NCBI GenBank assembly: GCA_036752825.1
Contig: DAIORV010000024.1
Location: forward strand, 1-23,169
Length of the DNA: 23,169 nt
Reading direction: 5' to 3'
Source of the DNA: UBA5177 sp002413265
GTDB taxonomy: Bacteria > Chloroflexota > UBA5177
Part shown: positions 22,572-23,169 of the stretch, piece after piece
Position numbering within the stretch: position 1 is the first letter of the stretch
Layout: every line of letters starts with the position of its first letter
Position numbers and translations under genes: made by a program
The notes under the pieces: generated by a model
What the model saw: only the letters and a program-made list of their open reading frames with translations
Told to the model about the DNA's origin: nothing
Databases searched by the model: none

Positions 22572-23169
22572 GTGAAGAACATCTGTGTCGTAGGGACTGG
22601 GTATGTCGGCCTTACGACTGGCACCTGCTTTGCCGACATGGGAAATCACGTGGTCTGCGTTGATATCGATCAGGCCAAGGTTGCGAGTCTCAACGCGGGC
22701 TCCATGCCCATCCATGAACCTGGGCTGGGAGAGATCCTCGTGTCTAATCTCAAGGCCGGCCGGTTAACCTTCACGTCCTCCTACGCCGAGGGGCTCAAAG
22801 ATGCTCACTTCGTCTTCATCGCAGTCGGCACGCCGGACGACGGTCAGGGGGGCGCGGATCTGAGCCAGGTGCGATCGGCAGCGAAGAGCATCGGCGAGCA
22901 TCTCGATCATCCGGTGATCGTCGTCAACAAGAGCACCGTGCCTATAGGGACGGGAGACCTCGTGACAAGCATCATCGACGAATACCGTCGACCGGAAGCC
23001 CGCATCACGGTCGTCTCGAACCCGGAATTTCTTCGGGAAGGATCGGCGCTTCACGACTGTATGGAGCCGGAACGCGTTGTATTGGGCTCAGAGGATGCGG
23101 TCGCAATGGAAGCTGTCGAGGGCATCTATGCGGGATTGGGCGCTCCCGTAATCAAGACCGATCTCCGCA
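22572..23169 (+). CDS. UDP-sugar 6-dehydrogenase, UDP-glucose 6-dehydrogenase type (3' end beyond the window)
   Basis: The first 199 residues are visible. VVGTGYVGLTTGTCFADMG at about 6-24 is the NAD-binding motif of UDP-glucose/UDP-GlcNAc 6-dehydrogenases, VVCVDID follows, then HEPGLGEIL, FIAVGTPDDGQGGADLS, VNKSTVPIGTGD and VVSNPEFLREGSALHDCMEPERVVLG. The enzyme oxidises a UDP-sugar at C6 twice to give UDP-glucuronic acid or UDP-GlcNAc-uronic acid. The GTGYVGL opening and the NPEFLREGSA strand fit the Ugd branch slightly better than WbpA, but the catalytic Cys is downstream of the window, so the substrate stays open. Start is GTG. It would feed the nucleotide-sugar genes before it. Confidence 0.93.
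   Translation, partial: MKNICVVGTGYVGLTTGTCFADMGNHVVCVDIDQAKVASLNAGSMPIHEPGLGEILVSNLKAGRLTFTSSYAEGLKDAHFVFIAVGTPDDGQGGADLSQVRSAAKSIGEHLDHPVIVVNKSTVPIGTGDLVTSIIDEYRRPEARITVVSNPEFLREGSALHDCMEPERVVLGSEDAVAMEAVEGIYAGLGAPVIKTDLR

Overview
This is a GC-rich bacterial chromosome segment with dense coding, many GTG and TTG starts and little non-coding DNA. I see no rRNA, convincing tRNA, CRISPR array, insertion sequence or phage gene. Several features suggest a Terrabacteria lineage, most likely Chloroflexota or a close relative: a TIGR03252-type HhH-GPD protein, a DUF4012 protein, a NIP-like aquaporin, secreted proteins with Thr/Pro-rich linkers, and starts without a Shine-Dalgarno sequence placed just after a -10 hexamer. 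The phylum is an inference from protein style, not a proof.

Left part (1-8441). A TauE/SafE-type permease, cut by the window edge, reads leftward. Divergent from it run parA and parB (4-base overlap), a LOG-family protein, an HhH-GPD protein and an AIM24-family protein. A 51-residue acidic ORF and a SAM methyltransferase read leftward. Then, rightward, come a Rid-family protein without the usual active-site Arg, a small ABM-like protein, a two-helix membrane protein, a protein that looks like two copies of one small domain, and the aquaporin.

Middle part (8442-14681). Two leftward genes encode a secreted Cys-containing protein and a membrane-anchored protein. Facing them is an ANL-superfamily AMP-forming ligase that ends in a strong intrinsic terminator. 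Two large secreted proteins and a two-helix peptide follow. Most of this block has no recognisable function beyond export.

Right part (14682-23169). This is a nucleotide-sugar and surface-polysaccharide locus built from two divergent units. Leftward: a left-handed beta-helix acetyltransferase and a Gfo/Idh/MocA dehydrogenase, overlapping by 4 bases. Rightward: a [4Fe-4S] APS-reductase-like protein, a DegT-type sugar aminotransferase, a FlaA1/CapD-type membrane epimerase/dehydratase, a DUF4012 protein and the first part of a UDP-sugar 6-dehydrogenase. The dehydrogenase, aminotransferase and acetyltransferase match the three steps that build a 3-acetamido group on a UDP-sugar (the WbpB/WbpE/WbpD logic). 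The 6-dehydrogenase would supply a uronic acid. The odd member is the APS reductase, which normally makes sulfite for cysteine synthesis. Its placement inside the sugar operon is the best lead in the window for something not yet described.
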